From contig CADCFG010000020.1 in the NCBI GenBank assembly GCA_902800625.1, positions 37,918-101,917 of the forward strand: DNA of 64,000 bases, read 5' to 3'. The notes below the pieces were generated by a model, which did no database searches, was not told where the DNA came from, and was given only the letters and a program-made list of their open reading frames with translations. The DNA comes from an uncultured Eubacteriales bacterium. Lineage in GTDB: Bacteria; Bacillota; Clostridia; Christensenellales; Aristaeellaceae. Positions 53,446-63,206 of this stretch are shown here, in pieces. Each line of letters starts with the position of its first letter. The first letter of the stretch is position 1. The translations under genes were made by a program, and so were the position numbers.

Positions 53446-54815
53446 CCCCCGGTGCGAATGACCTTTGTGTCTTCGCCGTAAAACGGGGGAATATTGAGGG
53501 AAGATTTGATGTCAGAAATCTTTTGTATTCGCAGACTATTGTTAGACATGATTATCAAAAGGCTACCCTTGGTAGCTTGACCAGTGAAGAACCCTGTTAT
53601 GGCACATCTGCGACTGCAATAAAGAGGACGGATGAGAGCCAACCTAAATACATACGAATAACCGACTTTGACGACTTTGGGATTGAGGCAAACCATGAAT
53701 TTATGACGGCTGAATCGTATTCAGATAAACATTTTTTGAAAGAAGGAGATATTCTTTTTGCTCGAACAGGAGCGACGGTAGGGAAAACATATTATTATGA
53801 TGGGTCAATCGGAGAGGCCGTTTTTGCGGGTTATTGTATACGATTCCGTTTTGATCCTAATAAAGTACTACCCAAATATGTGTATTGGATGACAAAAACG
53901 AATGCTTACGAAAAGTGGGTTCAAGGAATTCAGCGTCCTTCAGGGCAACCTAACATCAATAAAGAAGAGTATAAATCACTAGAAGTACCGCTTCCAGAGA
54001 TGAATAAACAAAAACAACTATCAATATTTTTGGAGAAGGCAATTCAAACATATAGAACGAAGAAGAACAATGCTTATCTTCTTTTATCGAGGGAAACAGG
54101 ACGGACGTTTAAAGAATATGGTATTGATATCTCTTCTCCTAAATATAATAAAACGATTTGTGTGGCCGTAACTATTGGAGAGTTGCTTTCAAATTCTTCC
54201 ATAGGGGTAGAGTATTATCATCCTGAAAGGATGTATGCAATAAACGCGATAAGGAAAAATGTTGAGACAAAAGCAATTCGCATTGAAGAATTAGTTGATT
54301 TCTGTAGGAATAATACATCAGCATCTGGCAAGGAGGATAAGTATTTAGGACTTGCAGGTATAGAAAACAATACTGGAGAGTTAAGTGGAGATACAGAATC
54401 TGCTTCGGGGGAAGCATTTGAATATCAAAGGGGCGATGTGCTTTATGCCCGGCTACGTCCATACTTGAATAAAGTACGATTAGCTGAAGAGGATGGGATT
54501 TGTTCAAAAGAATTTCATGTAATGCGCGTAAAGGATCAAGATGTGATTCTTCCTGCATATCTTGCTGCTGTTATGCGTACAGATGTGATATTAGCACAAA
54601 CGAAGCACATGATGACTGGAAATACGCATCCCAGAATATCTAATGAGGACGTGAAAAATCTATGTATTCCTATACCTGGAATAGATGTCCAAAGAAAGAT
54701 TGTAAATGAATTGGAAAACAACAGAAAACGGGCAAGACGATTAATGGCTGAAGCAGCTAAAGAATGGGCAGAAGCAAAGGCACAATTTGAACGGGAATTA
54801 TTAGGAGAATCATAA
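53442..54815 (+). CDS. hsdS: Type I restriction-modification specificity subunit
   Basis: Product of 457 residues with two target-recognition halves. The first half has GDILFARTGATVGK and QRPSGQPNINKEEYKSLEVPLP, and the second has GDVLYARLRPYLNK, TGNTHPRISNEDVKNLCIPIP; each ends in a conserved helix. The coding sequence is much AT-richer than hsdM, consistent with exchange of recognition domains. Coupled to hsdM by ATGA. Confidence 0.88.
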   Translation: MTPGANDLCVFAVKRGNIEGRFDVRNLLYSQTIVRHDYQKATLGSLTSEEPCYGTSATAIKRTDESQPKYIRITDFDDFGIEANHEFMTAESYSDKHFLKEGDILFARTGATVGKTYYYDGSIGEAVFAGYCIRFRFDPNKVLPKYVYWMTKTNAYEKWVQGIQRPSGQPNINKEEYKSLEVPLPEMNKQKQLSIFLEKAIQTYRTKKNNAYLLLSRETGRTFKEYGIDISSPKYNKTICVAVTIGELLSNSSIGVEYYHPERMYAINAIRKNVETKAIRIEELVDFCRNNTSASGKEDKYLGLAGIENNTGELSGDTESASGEAFEYQRGDVLYARLRPYLNKVRLAEEDGICSKEFHVMRVKDQDVILPAYLAAVMRTDVILAQTKHMMTGNTHPRISNEDVKNLCIPIPGIDVQRKIVNELENNRKRARRLMAEAAKEWAEAKAQFERELLGES

Positions 54816-55403
54816 ATGCGTAAAAGCATCAAGGAAAAAGAGATGACAAGCACACAGCGATTTCTGCTTGCCTATCAAACATGCCAGTGGTGGAACGCAG
54901 TTTTTGTCCAAGCCAAGCGTTTTCTTGACGTTCTGGAAGAGGATCATGGGGGAACGCCTTGGGACCAAGGGGACGCTAACAGCATGTTTGTAGCAGAACG
55001 TATGTTTCTTATTATGGCGATTTTTCATGCTGTAGAGGATCTGGAGAAACTGGATTATGAATGCCAGCGTGAAGGAGACGTTTCATTGCAAGCGGTCTTG
55101 CAGGCCATAGAAACGGTTGCACCCCTGAAAGACATCAAAAATCTGCGTGATATGAATGAGCATAGCCTTGATTATCTCTTGGAGGAAGGACAGAAGCAAG
55201 ACCAGTTTCGATCCCTTGTTGAGAAGGATGGATATACAATTCATACTACGGCGTCCTGGACAATCGTACACGGTGATGCAAAAATCATGTTTCTTGGAAA
55301 GGTTGAAATCGACAAGCTCCTGCTGGTGATGAAAGAGCAATTACCCTTTGTACGAGAGAAAACGAAAGTACTTTTCGAGAAAGAATTAACTGGTGCGTAT
55401 TAG
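54816..55403 (+). CDS. Hypothetical protein in restriction operon
   Basis: Product of 195 residues beginning directly after the hsdS stop codon, with GGAG at the end of hsdS as its likely ribosome-binding site. Helical, soluble, no known motif. A HEPN- or abortive-type role is possible given the RDMNEHSLDYL segment near 109, but there is no RxxxxH motif. Confidence 0.55.
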   Translation: MRKSIKEKEMTSTQRFLLAYQTCQWWNAVFVQAKRFLDVLEEDHGGTPWDQGDANSMFVAERMFLIMAIFHAVEDLEKLDYECQREGDVSLQAVLQAIETVAPLKDIKNLRDMNEHSLDYLLEEGQKQDQFRSLVEKDGYTIHTTASWTIVHGDAKIMFLGKVEIDKLLLVMKEQLPFVREKTKVLFEKELTGAY

Positions 55404-55541
55404 AAAGACAGTCATCAGAGGCACAGACATAAGCTCTCTATATATGAGAAAGCAGATGAACAAGATTGATGAAGGCCTGAAGCACTTAAATATTTGCGAA
55501 TGAACTTGATAAGGATTGATCACTATAGAGGAGGCTCAACC

Positions 55542-57050
55542 ATGGATTCCATATATGGAAACTTTCAGTACTGTTATAACAGCGTTCCTGTGATCAGGGG
55601 ATATTGCTCTTTTAATACGTTAATCAAACATTCCCGCCCGCATCCAGCCTATCAAAGAGAATCCGATAAGAAACATGTCGATGAAATCCGCCAGTTTCTA
55701 AATGGTGGCGGATATCGGTTTATGCCGGAAATCGTTTTGTCTTATGATTACTCCGGAATGTTTGATCAAGGGCAGGAATGGGCTCGAGGAGTGTATACAA
55801 CTCCTTTTGAATACTTGCTTGATCCAAATCAACCAGGGACTTTAAAAGTCTATGACCATAGAACTGCTGTTGAGTTTCGGCGGGTGAAATCTGATAACAT
55901 AAACAATACCTTTCGCCTGGATATTCATGATGGCAATCCTTTGTTGAAGCTTCAAAAAGTCTTCAATCGAATTGATGGGAATCATCGATTAGAGGCCCTG
56001 GAAGGATATCCCGACGATTTCCAGGTGCCTTATTGCATTATTCTCCTTGCTGACAATAGCGCACCCGAACTAAGGATTCGGGAAAAGAACGAAATGGAGA
56101 TATTCCATAATATCAATTCAAAGGTGAAGCCTCTAACACCGCTCGAACAGTATCGTGGGCTTTTTGGGCTGTTTTCTGTTTCGGAGCTAGAAAAATACGG
56201 GAAACCATTTAGTCTTACAAGGGCATATCTTGAAAAGTATTACCATGTTCCATGTCCAAATCTACATTGCTTTTTATCAGACCAAGAAGATATTATTCTC
56301 TTTTGTATTTGGTTTTTACTTGATCGTGGCTTGGAGGCTACGGAGGATGATATTTATACCGTACTTGCTGAATTAAATCATACATACTTTGCGGAGCACA
56401 AAGAAATACAGTCCTGTAAGAATCGATTTGCGCTTATTCCCTATGTATTTTATTGTTTCATTGGAGAGAAGAAACGAAATGCAAAGCTTACGGCTTACAA
56501 TACCTGGTTCATTAAGAACCGTCTTTATAATATGGAAAACCTCGACCCTGCGAGCATGATTGATGTATTTGACAGCATATATGAAATCCGTCAAAAACAG
56601 GTTTTTGTTGCGATGCCTTTTATGTCAGAATTGGATTTCGTATATGATGCAATTTGTGATGCAGTCAATGAAATCAACAATGAAAACGATATTGACTTGC
56701 CGAAGCCTGTCAGGATAGATAAACAAATTGTCGGTTTTTCTTATGATATCGTGAGTGAATTGCTGGAGCAAATAAAGGATGCCGGCCTTTTGATTGCAGA
56801 TTTGACAGCGCAGAATGCAAATGTTTATTATGAAGCGGGATTCGCGCAAGGCTTGTTACGGGCGGGAGCAGGAAATACCTCTCAGATCTTGTATCTGATT
56901 AGCAATCCGGATGATCCAGATAAGCCCTTCGAAACAGCAAAATTCGACATAGAACACTATAAAATGATTGCGTATAAAAACGCGGGGAATGGAGTAAGCG
57001 AATTGAAGGCTAATGTCAAAAAGGAGCTTTTGGCGTTTTATGGAGTTTAG
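55542..57050 (+). CDS. DGQHR-domain / nucleoside-deoxyribosyltransferase-like (DRHyd) fusion
   Basis: Product of 502 residues. The N-terminal 300 residues carry RIDGNHRLEAL near 143-153 and FHNINSKVKPL near 190-200, the DGQHR/DndB-like signature found with phosphorothioation and defence systems. The C-terminal 150 residues (from about 352) start KQVFVAMPF and contain ADLTAQNANVYYEAGFA near 420-436 with the catalytic-type glutamate, the Nuc_deoxyrib_tr/DRHyd fold. AGGAGG sets the ATG at 55542; the frame from 55494 is rejected. No dnd genes are nearby. Function of the fusion unknown. Confidence 0.75.
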   Translation: MDSIYGNFQYCYNSVPVIRGYCSFNTLIKHSRPHPAYQRESDKKHVDEIRQFLNGGGYRFMPEIVLSYDYSGMFDQGQEWARGVYTTPFEYLLDPNQPGTLKVYDHRTAVEFRRVKSDNINNTFRLDIHDGNPLLKLQKVFNRIDGNHRLEALEGYPDDFQVPYCIILLADNSAPELRIREKNEMEIFHNINSKVKPLTPLEQYRGLFGLFSVSELEKYGKPFSLTRAYLEKYYHVPCPNLHCFLSDQEDIILFCIWFLLDRGLEATEDDIYTVLAELNHTYFAEHKEIQSCKNRFALIPYVFYCFIGEKKRNAKLTAYNTWFIKNRLYNMENLDPASMIDVFDSIYEIRQKQVFVAMPFMSELDFVYDAICDAVNEINNENDIDLPKPVRIDKQIVGFSYDIVSELLEQIKDAGLLIADLTAQNANVYYEAGFAQGLLRAGAGNTSQILYLISNPDDPDKPFETAKFDIEHYKMIAYKNAGNGVSELKANVKKELLAFYGV

Positions 57051-57095
57051 ACGATAAAACTGTATTCTGATACTCTGATTATAGGAAGGATGCAC

Positions 57096-60000
57096 ATGCT
57101 CCACCCCGGTCTCTACGAACAACTGATCAACCGCGCGCTGCGCCAGGAATTGGATACTATTCCTGCGGAGCGCAAGTCGGTTGTACCCGTCGATCCTGCC
57201 GAGGCCGCCGAAGTGCTTTCGCGGTATATCGCTGAAGCGGCGAAGCGGGCGTTGTCCGGCATGGCTGAGGGGCGGGGTGACGTGGCGGATCAGGTGGCGC
57301 TGGCGAATCGGCTGATCGGGCTGCTCCCGGAAATGGACGGCCAGGGCATCGATGAGCGGGCGGAGCAGCTGATGGCGCTACTGGCGGAGCAGGACCCGGT
57401 GCTGGCGCTGGGCATGATGGCGCGCGACGCCGTGCGTCCGGAGACCTCCATCGCCCAGAGCAGCCTGTTCACCGGCGCAGTGCACGAGCCGCAGATGTTC
57501 TCCGAGCTCAAGAAGGAGATCGCCAGCGCCGACCGCATCGACATGCTGGTGTCCTTCATCAAGTGGAGCGGCCTGCGGCTGATCCTCGATGACCTGGAGG
57601 CCTTCGCCCGGCGCGGCGGGGAACTGCGCATCATCACCACGTCCTACATGGGCGCGACGGACGTCAAGGCCGTGGAGGCGCTGGCTGCGCTGCCGAATGC
57701 CCGCATCAAGGTCAGCTATGACACCAAGCGCACCCGCCTGCACGCAAAGACCTATGTGTTCTACCGGGAGACCGGCTTCACGACGGCCTATGTGGGCTCG
57801 TCAAACCTGTCCAACGCCGCCATTTCCAGCGGCCTGGAGTGGAACGTGAAGGTCACGGCGAAGGATCTGCCCGCGACGATCCGCAAGATCGCCGCCACCT
57901 TCGACACCTACTGGCACTCGGACGAGTTCGAGTTCTACGGCCCGGACATGCGGCCCCGGCTGGTGGAGGCACTCAAGGCCGAACACTACGACCGGGAGCA
58001 TCCCCAATTCCTGTTCGACATCCGGCCCTATCCCTATCAGCAGGAGATTTTGGACAAGCTGCTGGCCGAGCGCGAGGTGCGCGGCTCCACCCGCAACCTG
58101 ATCGTCGCCGCCACCGGCACGGGCAAGACCGTGATCGCCGCCTTCGACTATCGCCGCTTCTGTAAACAGAATCCCGGCAAAGCCAACCGTCTGCTGTTCA
58201 TCGCCCATAGAGAAGAAATATTGAAGCAGAGCCAGGCGACCTTCGCCGGGGTGCTGAAGGACGTCAACTTCGGCGAGCTCTACGTGGGGAATTATCGCTC
58301 GGAGAGCCTGGAGCATCTGTTCGTGTCGGTGCAGACGCTGAACTCCCAGGCGCTGGATCAGCGGCTCCCCGCCGATTACTACGACTATATCGTCATCGAC
58401 GAATCCCACCACGCGGCGGCGCAGTCCTATGAAAAGGCGCTGGCACACTTCCAGCCCAAGGTATTATTGGGCCTGACCGCGACCCCGGAGCGCATGGACG
58501 GCCAGGACATCTACAAGTATTTCGACCGTCGCATCGCGGCGGAGATCCGCCTGCCGGAGGCCATCAACCGCAAGCTGCTGTGTCCGTTCCAGTATTTCGG
58601 CGTTTCGGACACCGTGGACCTGAACGACCTGCGTTGGGTGCGGGGCGGGTATGACCGGGCGGAGCTGAGCAACCTGTACACGCTCAGCCAGGGCGTGGCG
58701 GAAAAGCGAGCCGACCACATCCTGCGCAGCATGGACCGGTATGTTACCGACATGAGCGATGTGCGGGCCCTGGGATTCTGTGTCTCCATCGAGCACGCGC
58801 GGTTCATGGCGGATTACTTCAACCGCTGTGGCGTTCCGGCGCTGGCACTGACCGGCGACAGCCGGGACGACGTGCGCGCCTCCGCCCAGGAGAAGCTGGT
58901 CAGGGGCGAGCTGCGGGTGCTGTTCGTGGTCGATATCTATAACGAGGGCGTGGACATCCCCGAGGTGAACACAGTGCTGTTCCTGCGGCCCACGGAATCG
59001 CTGACGATCTTCCTCCAGCAGCTGGGGCGCGGCCTGCGCCTGGCCGAGGGGAAAGAGTGCCTGACTGTGCTGGACTTCATCGGCGCGGCCAACCGCAAGT
59101 ACAATTTTGAGGAAAAGTTCGCCGCGCTGCTGGACAACACCAACCACAGCGTGGAGCAGGAGCTGCGCCACGGGTTCGTGTCCGTGCCGAAGGGCTGCTA
59201 CATCCAGCTGGAGAAGAAGGCATCACAGATCATCCTCACCAACATCCGGCAGAGCTATGGTTTCCGGGCAGGGCTGGTCAGCCGCATCGCGTCCTTCGAG
59301 GAGGACAGCGGCCTGCCGCTGACGCTGGAGAACTTCCTCACGTATCACCACATGGACGTGCGCACGATCTACGCCAGGTTCAGCTTCGCCAGGCTGTGCG
59401 CCGAGGCCGGCGTGAGAGAGGACTTCGCCGAACCTGTGGAGGACGTACTGACCAAAGCGTTCAGCCGATTGTGCGCCATCGACTCCCGGCGCTGGATCGG
59501 CTTCCTGTTGGACATCCTGCAGAGGCTGGACGACGTGGATTTCTCCGTCCTGAGAGAGAACGAGAAGCGGATGCTCAATATGTTCTATGTGACCGTGTGG
59601 CAGGAGGTCATCGAGGATTTCTCAGCAGATATCGTGTGGGATCGGTTATACGCGCTGGCAGACAGTCCGGTCATGTTGGGCGAGCTGATCGAGTTGCTGA
59701 AATACAAGCTGAATACCATCGACTTCATCGACGCGCCGGCGGACCTGCCCTACGATTGCCCGCTGGACGTGCACTGTTCCTATACCCGAGATCAACTTCT
59801 CCTCGCGCTGGATTTCATGAAGCCAAAGACGCTGCGCGAGGGTGTGAAGTGGCTTAATGACAAGCAGACCGATGTGCTGCTGATTACGCTGAACAAGTCG
59901 GACAAGGAGTATTCGCCCACGACTATGTACAACGACTACTCCATCAACTCCCGACTGTTCCACTGGCAGAGCCAGTCCACCACCAGCGCCGATTCGCCCA

Positions 60001-60218
60001 CCGGCCAGCGGTATATTAATCACAAAGCCCGTGACAGCCATGTGCTGCTGTTCGTCCGAGAGACCAAGAGCGACGCCTGCGGTGCCGCGCCGTATACCTT
60101 CCTCGGCACGGCGGATTATGTCCGCCACACCGGCAGCCGCCCCATGAACATCGTCTGGCAGCTGCACCAGGAGATCCCGGCGAAGTTTTTGAGGAAGACG
60201 CAGCAGGTGATGGGATAG
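57096..60218 (+). CDS. PLD-family nuclease-helicase-DUF3427 protein
   Basis: Product of 1040 residues. A phospholipase-D-type nuclease lies near 150-260, with the HAKTYVFY/SSNLSNAA active-site half. A superfamily 2 helicase follows: Walker A ATGTGKT near 345, DESHH near 432, TATPERMDG near 462 and QLGRGLRLAEG near 640. The C-terminal domain is DUF3427-like. The ATG at 57096 has AGGAAGG at proper spacing. It is GC-rich beside the AT-rich fusion gene, so it was likely acquired separately. Such proteins occur in defence islands; mechanism unclear. Confidence 0.82.
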   Translation: MLHPGLYEQLINRALRQELDTIPAERKSVVPVDPAEAAEVLSRYIAEAAKRALSGMAEGRGDVADQVALANRLIGLLPEMDGQGIDERAEQLMALLAEQDPVLALGMMARDAVRPETSIAQSSLFTGAVHEPQMFSELKKEIASADRIDMLVSFIKWSGLRLILDDLEAFARRGGELRIITTSYMGATDVKAVEALAALPNARIKVSYDTKRTRLHAKTYVFYRETGFTTAYVGSSNLSNAAISSGLEWNVKVTAKDLPATIRKIAATFDTYWHSDEFEFYGPDMRPRLVEALKAEHYDREHPQFLFDIRPYPYQQEILDKLLAEREVRGSTRNLIVAATGTGKTVIAAFDYRRFCKQNPGKANRLLFIAHREEILKQSQATFAGVLKDVNFGELYVGNYRSESLEHLFVSVQTLNSQALDQRLPADYYDYIVIDESHHAAAQSYEKALAHFQPKVLLGLTATPERMDGQDIYKYFDRRIAAEIRLPEAINRKLLCPFQYFGVSDTVDLNDLRWVRGGYDRAELSNLYTLSQGVAEKRADHILRSMDRYVTDMSDVRALGFCVSIEHARFMADYFNRCGVPALALTGDSRDDVRASAQEKLVRGELRVLFVVDIYNEGVDIPEVNTVLFLRPTESLTIFLQQLGRGLRLAEGKECLTVLDFIGAANRKYNFEEKFAALLDNTNHSVEQELRHGFVSVPKGCYIQLEKKASQIILTNIRQSYGFRAGLVSRIASFEEDSGLPLTLENFLTYHHMDVRTIYARFSFARLCAEAGVREDFAEPVEDVLTKAFSRLCAIDSRRWIGFLLDILQRLDDVDFSVLRENEKRMLNMFYVTVWQEVIEDFSADIVWDRLYALADSPVMLGELIELLKYKLNTIDFIDAPADLPYDCPLDVHCSYTRDQLLLALDFMKPKTLREGVKWLNDKQTDVLLITLNKSDKEYSPTTMYNDYSINSRLFHWQSQSTTSADSPTGQRYINHKARDSHVLLFVRETKSDACGAAPYTFLGTADYVRHTGSRPMNIVWQLHQEIPAKFLRKTQQVMG

Positions 60219-60247
60219 GCAGTACCCTCTTTGGGCAAAAGGGCAAC

Positions 60248-60276
60248 TTGACGTATAGTTGACAGCATCCTATAAT
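60248..60276 (+). promoter_or_regulatory. Promoter of the GmrSD-type gene
   Basis: TTGACG (60248-60253) and TATAAT (60271-60276) are spaced by 17 bases, so this gene has its own promoter. Confidence 0.75.
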
Positions 60277-60333
60277 ACAATAAAGAAAAGCGAATGTCTG
60301 TCATGAGTAGCAGCACAGCCGAGGAGAGAAATC

Positions 60334-62679
60334 ATGAACAAGATTGATAAGACGGATACGCTTGCCAAAATACTGGCACATCGGCGCTTTACCGTCGATG
60401 TATTTCAGCGCGAGTACCGCTGGGGCCGGAAACAGATCGAGCAGATGATTTCTGACTTTCAGGGCACTTTCGAGGAGTTCTATGATCCGGACAATCATGA
60501 TACGCCTCAGGAGGTCATGAACTACGGATACTATTACATGGGCTGTATCATCTGCACGGGCGGCTCACCGAACAAGATCATCGATGGTCAGCAGCGCCTC
60601 ACTTCCCTGACGCTGCTCCTGATCTACCTGAACAATCTGCAGCAGCAACAGGCTGCGCAGGGATTTCGCTGTGTCCAAATTGATCACATGATCTATGCGG
60701 ATCATTTCGGAACCAAGAGCTTTAATATCGATGTGGAAGACAGACAGCTTTGTCTACACGCCCTGATCGGCAATGATATGAATTATCAGCCGGAAAACGA
60801 GAGTGCGCAGAATATGCTGGATCGGTATAAGGATATTGCAGATATCTTCCCCAATGAGCTCAAGGGCGAAGCACTGGAGTATTTCATCTATTGGCTCATG
60901 GAAAAAGTCCTGCTCCTCGAGATCGACACGCCTTCCGAAGACGAGGCGCATACGATCTTCCTGACCATGAACGACCGTGGTCTGAGCCTGAACAGCGCAG
61001 AGATGATGAAGGCTTATATCATGCAGCAGATCGTCGAGATGGATCGATACGCCGTTAATCACAGGTGGCAGGACAACATCAATCGGATCAAGAGCGCTTC
61101 CTCGTATGACACCAGCGGTGTTGTCAATACGGAGGATGTGGAATTCATTTCCACCTGGCTTCGCGCCAAATATGCAGATACCCTTCGAGAAGGCAAGCGC
61201 GGTGCCAAGGATGAGGATTTTGAGCAGCTGGGCGAGAAATTCCATACCTGGGTTCGCAGCTACGCAAAGGCCAAGATGGGCCTCAACAAGTCCAGCGATT
61301 ATAAAGCGCTCATCATGACCGAAATGTCCAGGGTGACAGATTTGTACTTGAAGCTCAAGACGTACAGCATGACCCTGACGCCGGGCTATGAAGAGGTGTT
61401 CTATAACGCCAACAGAGACCTGAATTATCAGAACATGCTCATCATATCTGCTGTGTGCAACGATGATTCAGATGAGGACGTAAAGCGGAAGATTCAGATG
61501 GTATCGAAGTTTGTCGACATCTTTGCCTCCATCCGCATATTCAACTTCAAGAAAGTCAACTGGAATACAAACAAGTATCAGCTGTTCCGCGTGATGAAAG
61601 ACATTCGCAATCAGGATTGCAGGTCGGTTGGCATAGTGTTGGTCAGGGCGCTGCGCCGTATGGACGTCAGTATCGATGCCATCACGAAGTTCAGCCTCAA
61701 TCAGTTCTCCGGCAGGTACATGCTACACTTGCTCGCCCGGTTTACCTCTTACGTGAATGTCAGGATGGGCAATCCCTCTCAGTTCGATGTGTATGTGGAT
61801 CGCAAGCGCAAGGGCAACACCTACGATATCGAACACATCCTTCCGGATGACTATGACAGCTACAGCGACGAATTCCCGGATGCCGAGGATTTCCAGACCA
61901 GCAGGCAGATGATCGGCAACCTGATCATACTGACGCGGGATAAGAACCGTGCTTATCAGGCGATGAAGTATCAGGATAAGGTCCGTAAATACGCTGGGGA
62001 TAATGTGTTGGCGCAGGCTTTGAACGATACCGCATACCAGCGCAATCCGCAATTTCTTGCGGTTGCCAGTGAGTATGGTTTTGAACCCATCCCGAAATTC
62101 ACAAAGGGCAGCATAGCGGATCGCGCCAGGATTTATCTCCAGATGGCGGTTGACATCTGGGATCCCGATGCGATCAAGGAAATCGCCGGCGGCTGGGAAG
62201 AGGAAGTGGAGAAGGATTTCTTCAAGGGCGACAGAGCCCGTGAGTTTACCGTGGAATATTACCAGAAGAGCTGGCCGGATGCGCTGAAGTATGGATTCCT
62301 TTCCGCGAATATAGGCGGTACAGGCAGATTCCTGAAGAATATACAGGTCGGAGACATTGTCTATTGTCATATCGCCGGAGCCGGCTTTGTCGGCATTGGC
62401 GAGTGTACGGCAGCGGCTGTGCCCATGAAGCAGTTCACCGTTACAGTCGACGATGTGGAAATGCCGATTACGGATGTCGCCTGGGTCGAGCCTGTCTACA
62501 AGGCAAAGCTGGACACCGATAAGGAGATTTTCATTCGGGTGGATTGGAAGAATTACGTTCAGGATCAGAACGACGGCTATTGGGAGAAGGGGATGACCTC
62601 TGTGCCGATGGTCGCATATCAGCTTTCCGATCAGAGTACCCACAAGAAGGTTCGGGAACATTTTGGATATAGAAACTAA
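60334..62679 (+). CDS. GmrSD-type (DUF262-DUF1524) restriction enzyme with C-terminal EVE/PUA-like domain
   Basis: Product of 781 residues. DUF262 motif IIDGQQRLTSL lies near 86-96, with the preceding VFQREYRWG. DUF1524 is an HNH-type nuclease with DIEHILPDDYD near 504 and GNLIILTRDKN near 530. The C-terminal 150 residues contain KYGFLSANIGGTGRFLKNIQ, VGDIVYCHIAGAGFVGIGEC, resembling EVE/PUA readers of modified bases. GmrSD cleaves glucosylated DNA; a base-reading tail would extend that logic. Its own promoter at 60248-60276 separates it from the preceding operon. Confidence 0.8.
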   Translation: MNKIDKTDTLAKILAHRRFTVDVFQREYRWGRKQIEQMISDFQGTFEEFYDPDNHDTPQEVMNYGYYYMGCIICTGGSPNKIIDGQQRLTSLTLLLIYLNNLQQQQAAQGFRCVQIDHMIYADHFGTKSFNIDVEDRQLCLHALIGNDMNYQPENESAQNMLDRYKDIADIFPNELKGEALEYFIYWLMEKVLLLEIDTPSEDEAHTIFLTMNDRGLSLNSAEMMKAYIMQQIVEMDRYAVNHRWQDNINRIKSASSYDTSGVVNTEDVEFISTWLRAKYADTLREGKRGAKDEDFEQLGEKFHTWVRSYAKAKMGLNKSSDYKALIMTEMSRVTDLYLKLKTYSMTLTPGYEEVFYNANRDLNYQNMLIISAVCNDDSDEDVKRKIQMVSKFVDIFASIRIFNFKKVNWNTNKYQLFRVMKDIRNQDCRSVGIVLVRALRRMDVSIDAITKFSLNQFSGRYMLHLLARFTSYVNVRMGNPSQFDVYVDRKRKGNTYDIEHILPDDYDSYSDEFPDAEDFQTSRQMIGNLIILTRDKNRAYQAMKYQDKVRKYAGDNVLAQALNDTAYQRNPQFLAVASEYGFEPIPKFTKGSIADRARIYLQMAVDIWDPDAIKEIAGGWEEEVEKDFFKGDRAREFTVEYYQKSWPDALKYGFLSANIGGTGRFLKNIQVGDIVYCHIAGAGFVGIGECTAAAVPMKQFTVTVDDVEMPITDVAWVEPVYKAKLDTDKEIFIRVDWKNYVQDQNDGYWEKGMTSVPMVAYQLSDQSTHKKVREHFGYRN

Positions 62680-62710
62680 AGAATGATCTTTTGATGTGAG
62701 AAGAAGATTG

Positions 62711-62896
62711 TTAGATCAAACAAAATCCCATGCAGTAATCATCATAACGGTCATGGGATTTTCTCTTGCGGTTGTACAGCTTTTTGCTCTCGACCTTCTT
62801 CGTCACCGGCGAGAACGTCCAGGTGGCGCGCTGCTCGCTGTCGAGCTGCTTGCGGGCCTTTTTGCCCAGCTTTTCCCGCGGGATAAACTTTTTCAT
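62711..62896 (-). CDS. Small basic element-associated protein
   Basis: Product of 61 residues, strongly basic (KKFIPREKLGKKARKQL..., SKKLYNRKRK), of a type often seen on clostridial conjugative elements. The ATG at 62896 follows GAGGAGG. Probably nucleic-acid binding; function unknown. Confidence 0.7.
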   Translation of the reverse strand: MKKFIPREKLGKKARKQLDSEQRATWTFSPVTKKVESKKLYNRKRKSHDRYDDYCMGFCLI

Positions 62897-62900
62897 AGTA

Positions 62901-63206
62901 TCATTCCTCCTCATCGTCCCATTTCTTGTAGTAGAGCCACGAATTGTATCGGGCCTGTGCCTCCTGGCTCTCCTTCTTCTGACGCCAGGTCTTGATCTCG
63001 GCGCAGATGGCCAGCATCTCGTCCACCAGCATCTCCTCGGTGCGCGGGTGTGTCTGGCGGATGTAGGAGACCATGCGGTCGATGGCCTTCGGGCTGCCTA
63101 GCTGCTTGGCCATCAGCTCGGCCAACTCGGCGGAGAAGCCGATGTCGGTGACGGCGACGACCAGCCGGTCCCGCGCCTGCGACCAAAGATACTGATTAGG
63201 TGTCAT
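62901..63206 (-). CDS. Conserved element protein, unknown function
   Basis: Product of 101 residues starting MTPNQYLWSQARDRLVVAVTD, then LAELMAKQLGSPKAIDRMVSYI and an acidic tail. Such proteins are frequent on clostridial integrative elements. GGAGG sets the start at 63206; the frame upstream is rejected. It ends four bases before the small basic gene's start region, so the two are coupled. Confidence 0.7.
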   Translation of the reverse strand: MTPNQYLWSQARDRLVVAVTDIGFSAELAELMAKQLGSPKAIDRMVSYIRQTHPRTEEMLVDEMLAICAEIKTWRQKKESQEAQARYNSWLYYKKWDDEEE

